Source: Acidimicrobiia bacterium (GTDB lineage: Bacteria; Actinomycetota; Acidimicrobiia; Spongiisociales; UBA5794). Taken from it: a stretch of DNA of 18,024 nucleotides. This document shows, in pieces, positions 14,296 to 18,024 of this stretch. Under the pieces are notes generated by a model. That model made no database searches. It was not told where the DNA came from and saw only the letters and a list, made by a program, of their open reading frames with translations. The stretch's first letter is position 1. Every line of letters starts with the position of its first letter. Position numbers and translations under genes: made by a program. Where the stretch lies: the NCBI GenBank assembly GCA_030599515.1, contig JAUVNV010000018.1, positions 1-18,024 on the forward strand, given 5' to 3'.

Positions 14296-14382
14296 GTCGG
14301 AGTGGCGGAATTGGTAGACGCGCATGGTTGAGGGCCATGTGGGCGAAAGCCCGTGGAAGTTCGAGTCTTCTCTCCGACACCA
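14296..14382 (+). tRNA. tRNA-Leu (anticodon GAG)
   Basis: The sequence folds as a complete class II tRNA. The 7-bp acceptor stem GTCGGAG/CTCCGAC is perfect, the D arm has GCG/CGC with GG in the loop, and the anticodon stem CATGG/CCATG encloses TTGAGGG, giving anticodon GAG (reads CUC and CUU). The long variable arm is GGGC-GAAA-GCCC, the T arm is GGAAG/CTTCT with loop TTCGAGT, and discriminator A is followed by an encoded CCA. The long variable arm and A discriminator fit leucine. Position 8 is U, the site ThiI-type enzymes thiolate. Confidence 0.97.
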
Positions 14383-14416
14383 ACAACCCCAAGGGCTCCA
14401 CCCCTCGGGGTTGTTG
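14381..14416 (+). terminator. Intrinsic terminator after tRNA-Leu
   Basis: CAACAACCCC (14381-14390) pairs perfectly with GGGGTTGTTG (14407-14416), and an inner AGGG/CCCT stem extends the hairpin. The following bases TTCGTTCC are moderately T-rich. The left arm starts within the CCA end, so processing must trim the transcript. Confidence 0.8.
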
Positions 14417-14517
14417 TTCGTTCCGGCCACGGAGGGGGGATCACGGGCTACGGCCCCATGCGGAATCGTTGACCGCCGTCTACCGTTGTTCGGAAGGGAT
14501 CCGGAGGGAGCATTCGC

Positions 14518-16461
14518 ATGGATGACGTTCGCTGGCACGAGGTCGATGCCGATGACCTTGCAACCGACGAGGTGAAGGCCGTCATCGCCGGTGGACGCTC
14601 TGTCTGCCTTGCCAGGACCGGACGGGGACTCAGCGCCCTCGACAACCGTTGTCCCCATCAGGGCGGGCCGCTCGGGGAAGGCACGATCGAGGACGGGTGG
14701 CTGATCTGCCCGTGGCACGGGTACGAGTACGACCCCGTCACGGGAGAACCGCCCGGTGGGTACGACGATGCCGCTACTCCGTTCCCCATCCGGCAAGTCG
14801 GCGACTCCGTGCGTGTGCGCATTCCCGTCGCGGTTGAACGAGAGACGCTGATGGATCAGATGGTGAATGTGATGACCGAATGGGGCGTCGACACCGTGTT
14901 CGGCATGGTGGGTCACTCGAATCTCGGTTTCGCGGACGCCCTGAGGAAGGCCGAGAACGATGGCCGACTGCAGTACTACGGCGTCCGCCACGAGGGCGCC
15001 GCTTCGTTCGCCGCTTCGGCCTACGGGAAACTCACCGGACGGCCCGCCGTGTGTTTCTCGATTGCCGGTCCGGGTGCAACGAATCTCCTCACCGGTCTAT
15101 GGGACGCCAACGTCGATCGAGCGCCGGTGCTGGCTCTGACCGGGCAGGTCAACACGCAAGTGCTCGGCCCCGGCGCATTCCAGGAGGTCCCGCTCGACAG
15201 TGCATTCGAAGCGGTGACTGCGTGGAGCCAGACGGTCCTCGTCCCCGGGAACGCCACCGATCTGATGGCACTGGCGCTCAAGCACGCGATCGTGGATAGG
15301 GCCGTCGGTCACCTGATCCTCCCCGACGAGGTGCAGGAGATGGAGGGAGTGGCCGATGCCCCGCGACGCCCGATGTCCGGCCGCCTCGCCGATCCCCGGA
15401 TCGAGCCACGACGCCAAGAAGTGGAGCGGGCCGCCGAGTTGTTGACTCTCGCGAAGCACCCCGTCATCGTGGCCGGCAATGGTGCCCGGGCCCATCGAGC
15501 GGATGTCATCCGCCTGGCGGAGAAGATCGATGCCCCCGTGATCACAACGTTCAAGGCGAAGGGGTTGATCGGCGACGACCATCCGCTGGCGTGCGGAACC
15601 CTCGGCCGGTCGGGCACGCGTGTGGCAGCCGCAACGATGAGTCACGCCGACGTACTCCTCGTCCTCGGGGCGTCATTCTCGAACCACACCGGCATCTCGG
15701 AGAAGAAGACCACGATTCAAGTGGACGTGGACCGGATGACCCTCGGGAAGTTCCACCCGGTCGATCTCCCGATTCTGAGCGACATCGGCGTCTTCCTCGC
15801 CGCCGTCGATGAGCGCCTCGAGCGCCGTGACCGGACCAACGTTCGGGATGCCGTGGCCGAACGCTGGAGGCTGTGGAGGATCGAGAAGGATCGGCGAGCG
15901 AACCTCCGGGATGAACGAGGATGGATGCATCCGGCCCGTGTCTTCGAAGTTCTCGGCAGGCTCACACCAGACGACGCCGTGATCACCGTCGACGTCGGTA
16001 ACAACACCTACGCGTTCGGGCACTACTTCGAATCCAAGGGAGATCAGGACGTCCTCATGTCGGGCTATCTCGGGTCGATCGGATTCGCACTCCCCGCTGC
16101 GATGGGTGCGTTCGCGGCAACGGGCGGCGACCGGCCGATCGTTTCGATCTCGGGCGACGGTGGTCTTGGCCAGTATCTCGCAGAGTTCACCACGGCCGTC
16201 AAGTACGGGATGTCGATCACGCACGTGGTTCTGAACAACGACGAGCTTGCCAAGATCAGCCGCGAACAGGTCTCTGCCCTTCGCCCCATATGGCAGACGG
16301 ATCTCGTCAATCCAGATTTCGCTGCATTCGCCGAGCTCTGCGGTGGTCGAGGCTTCCGTGTCGACGAGCCGGAGCAACTCGAGTCGATCTTGAGCCGGGC
16401 CCTCCAGACGGACCACGGGCCATCGATCGTCGAGATCCGGACCTCGCCGGTCTGGACATGA
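14518..16461 (+). CDS. Rieske [2Fe-2S] domain fused to PoxB/acetolactate-synthase-like ThDP enzyme
   Basis: The 647-aa protein has an N-terminal Rieske ferredoxin domain (about 1-105) with both ligand pairs, Cys45-x-His47 and Cys64-x2-His67. It is joined in frame to a full thiamine-diphosphate enzyme (about 110-647). The latter shows EWGVDTVFGM, catalytic Glu159 in YGVRHEGAASFAA, GPGATNLLTGLWDA, a central domain with VIVAGNGARAHRADV, and the ThDP/Mg motif GDGG (546-549) with Asn573-Asn574. The order and the FQEVPLDSAFEA stretch resemble pyruvate oxidase (FAD-dependent in known members). It probably decarboxylates a 2-keto acid and passes electrons to the Rieske centre; the substrate is unknown. 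GGAGGGAG (14503-14510) serves the ATG at 14518. An internal ATG at 14851 could start the ThDP part alone but has only a weak ribosome site. Confidence 0.9.
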   Translation: MDDVRWHEVDADDLATDEVKAVIAGGRSVCLARTGRGLSALDNRCPHQGGPLGEGTIEDGWLICPWHGYEYDPVTGEPPGGYDDAATPFPIRQVGDSVRVRIPVAVERETLMDQMVNVMTEWGVDTVFGMVGHSNLGFADALRKAENDGRLQYYGVRHEGAASFAASAYGKLTGRPAVCFSIAGPGATNLLTGLWDANVDRAPVLALTGQVNTQVLGPGAFQEVPLDSAFEAVTAWSQTVLVPGNATDLMALALKHAIVDRAVGHLILPDEVQEMEGVADAPRRPMSGRLADPRIEPRRQEVERAAELLTLAKHPVIVAGNGARAHRADVIRLAEKIDAPVITTFKAKGLIGDDHPLACGTLGRSGTRVAAATMSHADVLLVLGASFSNHTGISEKKTTIQVDVDRMTLGKFHPVDLPILSDIGVFLAAVDERLERRDRTNVRDAVAERWRLWRIEKDRRANLRDERGWMHPARVFEVLGRLTPDDAVITVDVGNNTYAFGHYFESKGDQDVLMSGYLGSIGFALPAAMGAFAATGGDRPIVSISGDGGLGQYLAEFTTAVKYGMSITHVVLNNDELAKISREQVSALRPIWQTDLVNPDFAAFAELCGGRGFRVDEPEQLESILSRALQTDHGPSIVEIRTSPVWT

Positions 16462-16528
16462 CGGGCTTGGCGCCGACGAATGGCGTGCCGGTCCGTATCC
16501 TGGAGCAGGAAAGGACCGGGGAGCCGTC

Positions 16529-17695
16529 ATGATCCACATCACACTCTCGGGGGACATCTTCCTGAAATCGCGGCGTACCCAGCCGAGAATGATCAAACGC
16601 GTCCTCTCCAGTCTTCGGCTGGCGCTGGATGAGGCGGGGTGCGAGTCGACATTGGAGCGCCTGGGATCACACCGATTTGCGCTCAACTCCGGCGACCGAA
16701 CCGGCGCGATCGTCGAACGAGCCACGCGTGTGTTCGGTGTGGCGTCCGTCAACGAGATGGAGGAGATCGCGGCTGGCGATCTCGACCGTCTCGCGTCGGC
16801 GGTTGCGCGCCTGACGCGCGATCGCGTCGCCGGTCGAACATTCGGCGTCAGAGTGAAACGACGGGGTACGCATCCCTGGAAGTCATACGATCTGGCGTCA
16901 CGATCGGGAGCATTGCTCGTCGAAGCGGGTGGGACGGTAGATCTGGACGACCCTCAAGAACCCGTCGACGTCATGGTGCTGGACGACCGGGCCTTTCTCG
17001 TCGTTGCCCACCACCGTGGACCCGGCGGTCTTCCCGTGGGTACTCAGGAACCGGTGCTCGGCCTGATCTCGGGCGGCTTCGACTCGGTGGTCGCTGCATG
17101 GATGATGATGTCGCGTGGCTGCCCGGTGGAGTTCGTCCACTTCACGCTGTCGTGTTCGCAGTCGGACCATGCGGTGGCGGTTGCCCGCTCGCTGTGGGAG
17201 CGATGGGGATACGGCACCGACCCGATTGTTCACGTGGTCGAGTTCCAGCCGGTGAAGGAGGCCTTGCTCGAGCACGTCGACGTCCGGATGCGCCAGGTGG
17301 CGTTGAAGGTTCTGATGGCTCGTGCCGCATCACAGATCGCCAGGGAGCAAGGGATCCTTGCGCTGCTGACCGGCGACGCGATGGGTCAGGTCTCTTCGCA
17401 GACGCTGCCTCACCTGGTTGCCGTGTCCGAGGCCTCCGAGATCCCGATCTTTCGGCCCCTTCTCGGTCTCCCAAAGCAGGACATCATCGACTACGCCAGA
17501 CGGATTGGCACCGCAGAGATGTCGGCCCGCGCCCAAGAGGTGTGCGACCTCTCGGAAGGACGGCCCGTCGCCACCGGCGCCCGGCCGGAGGCGGTCGCCC
17601 GTTCGGTGAAGGACATCCCGGGATTCTTGATGGCCGATGCGGTCTCGACAAGGAAGGTGTTTCGCCTGAAGGACTGGCTCCCCGGCGCGATGTAG
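16529..17695 (+). CDS. thiI: ThiI-type tRNA 4-thiouridine synthetase / sulfurtransferase, without rhodanese domain
   Basis: ThiI adenylates U8 of tRNA and inserts sulfur to form 4-thiouridine, and in some bacteria also supplies sulfur for thiamine. The 388-aa product shows an N-terminal ferredoxin-like/THUMP part (to about 165; LSGDIFLKSRR at 6-16 replaces the usual RYGEI-LK start), then the PP-loop ATP site LGLISGGFDSVVAAW (177-191) and GDAMGQVSSQTLPHL (282-296). Cys339 in AQEVCD matches the catalytic Cys preceding the C-terminal end in the family. There is no rhodanese domain, so sulfur must come from another donor such as a cysteine desulfurase. GGGGAG (16518-16523) precedes the ATG. The gene lies 67 bp after the Rieske fusion and may be co-transcribed. 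Confidence 0.88.
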   Translation: MIHITLSGDIFLKSRRTQPRMIKRVLSSLRLALDEAGCESTLERLGSHRFALNSGDRTGAIVERATRVFGVASVNEMEEIAAGDLDRLASAVARLTRDRVAGRTFGVRVKRRGTHPWKSYDLASRSGALLVEAGGTVDLDDPQEPVDVMVLDDRAFLVVAHHRGPGGLPVGTQEPVLGLISGGFDSVVAAWMMMSRGCPVEFVHFTLSCSQSDHAVAVARSLWERWGYGTDPIVHVVEFQPVKEALLEHVDVRMRQVALKVLMARAASQIAREQGILALLTGDAMGQVSSQTLPHLVAVSEASEIPIFRPLLGLPKQDIIDYARRIGTAEMSARAQEVCDLSEGRPVATGARPEAVARSVKDIPGFLMADAVSTRKVFRLKDWLPGAM

Positions 17696-17752
17696 CCACT
17701 TCGGGGGCTGGCTCCTCTACACTCGCACCGAGTCCACACGGGAGGAACCTTC

Positions 17753-18024
17753 ATGGCGCGGATCGTGCGTCTTCTGGTAATCGGAGCGATGCTCCTCGCA
17801 CTCGGCGCCGGCGTGGCCGCGTGCTCTGGAGAGAATCTGCCGACGACGACGGCACCCGGAGGGGGCGAGACGACGCAGGCTCCGGATACGACGCAGGCTC
17901 CGGACACGACGCAGGCTCCGGATACGACGCAGGCTCCGGATACGACGCAGGCTCCGGACACGACGCAGGCTCCGGACACGACGCAGGCACCCGACACCAC
18001 CGCTGCCCCCGGCGACGAGAGCGA
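17753..18024 (+). CDS. Repeat-containing lipoprotein, 3' end beyond window
   Basis: The ATG follows GGAGGA (17741-17746). The first 24 residues form a lipoprotein signal peptide with a hydrophobic core LLVIGAMLLALGAG and lipobox VAAC (Cys24), so the protein should be anchored on the outer face of the membrane. A short PTTTAPGGGE stretch is followed by seven TTQAPD repeats and TTAAPGDES, where the window ends. The repeat region is probably an extended linker for a domain not seen here; the two binding proteins in this window also have Thr-rich linkers. TACACT at 17718-17723 may be a -10 box. Function is unknown. Confidence 0.8.
   Translation, partial: MARIVRLLVIGAMLLALGAGVAACSGENLPTTTAPGGGETTQAPDTTQAPDTTQAPDTTQAPDTTQAPDTTQAPDTTQAPDTTAAPGDES
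17870..17995 (+). repeat. 18-bp tandem repeat, seven copies (TTQAPD)
   Basis: Seven 18-bp units encode TTQAPD. Units differ almost only at the last base (GAT or GAC), and the last unit uses GCA CCC for Ala-Pro. Such near-identical DNA copies suggest recent expansion; gain or loss of a unit would keep the frame. Confidence 0.95.

Noticed and set aside
14296..14382. tRNA-Leu as an integration site of a mobile element
   Set aside because: No integrase, no repeated tRNA 3' end and no change of coding style downstream within the window.
14851..16461. Separate ThDP enzyme gene starting at the internal ATG
   Set aside because: There is no stop between the domains and only a weak GAGAGA before the ATG, so a single fused protein is the better reading; a secondary start cannot be excluded.
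16467..16501. Promoter before thiI (TTGGCG with TATCCT)
   Set aside because: The spacer is 23 bp, too long for a standard promoter; the gene may instead be read from upstream.

Overview
The window is high-GC DNA with tightly packed genes, all on the + strand. Strong Shine-Dalgarno sites, frequent GTG/TTG starts, Thr-rich lipoprotein linkers and the yvcK-gap-pgk-tpiA-secG gene order point to an actinobacterium (Actinomycetota). An Acidimicrobiia-like member is my best guess, but that is inference from style and gene order, not from a marker-gene search.

Region 1 (1-5039) is a central-carbon operon. It starts with the 3' part of yvcK (gluconeogenesis/cell-wall carbon allocation factor) and continues with gap, pgk, tpiA, an unrecognised 130-aa protein and gpmA. 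Most junctions are nearly touching or overlapping, so the genes are probably co-transcribed and translationally coupled. Together they encode four interconversion steps of lower glycolysis/gluconeogenesis plus a regulator. GAPDH carries an unusual insertion of about 32 residues. No whiA lies between yvcK and gap.

Region 2 (5040-5369) is a 330-bp non-coding stretch with degenerate heptanucleotide repeats, several inverted repeats and a good sigma-70-type promoter. The promoter drives secG (preprotein translocase subunit) and probably the next gene.

Region 3 (5370-14245) holds a peptide-type (Dpp/Opp) ABC importer: solute-binding lipoprotein, strong hairpin, two permeases, two ATPases, then a second and different solute-binding lipoprotein with its own promoter. 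The promoter, leader hairpin, signal peptide and Thr-rich linker of the second binding protein are a recognisable copy of the DNA around secG and the first binding protein, with secG missing. The mature binding domains are not obviously alike. A secretion/expression cassette therefore seems to have been duplicated onto different cargo.

Region 4 (14246-18024) contains tRNA-Leu(GAG) with encoded CCA and a terminator, then a 647-aa fusion of a Rieske [2Fe-2S] domain to a PoxB-like thiamine-diphosphate enzyme (the most unusual protein here), a thiI-type tRNA sulfurtransferase, and the start of a lipoprotein with seven TTQAPD repeats cut by the window edge.

I saw no insertion sequence, integrase, CRISPR array or defence system.
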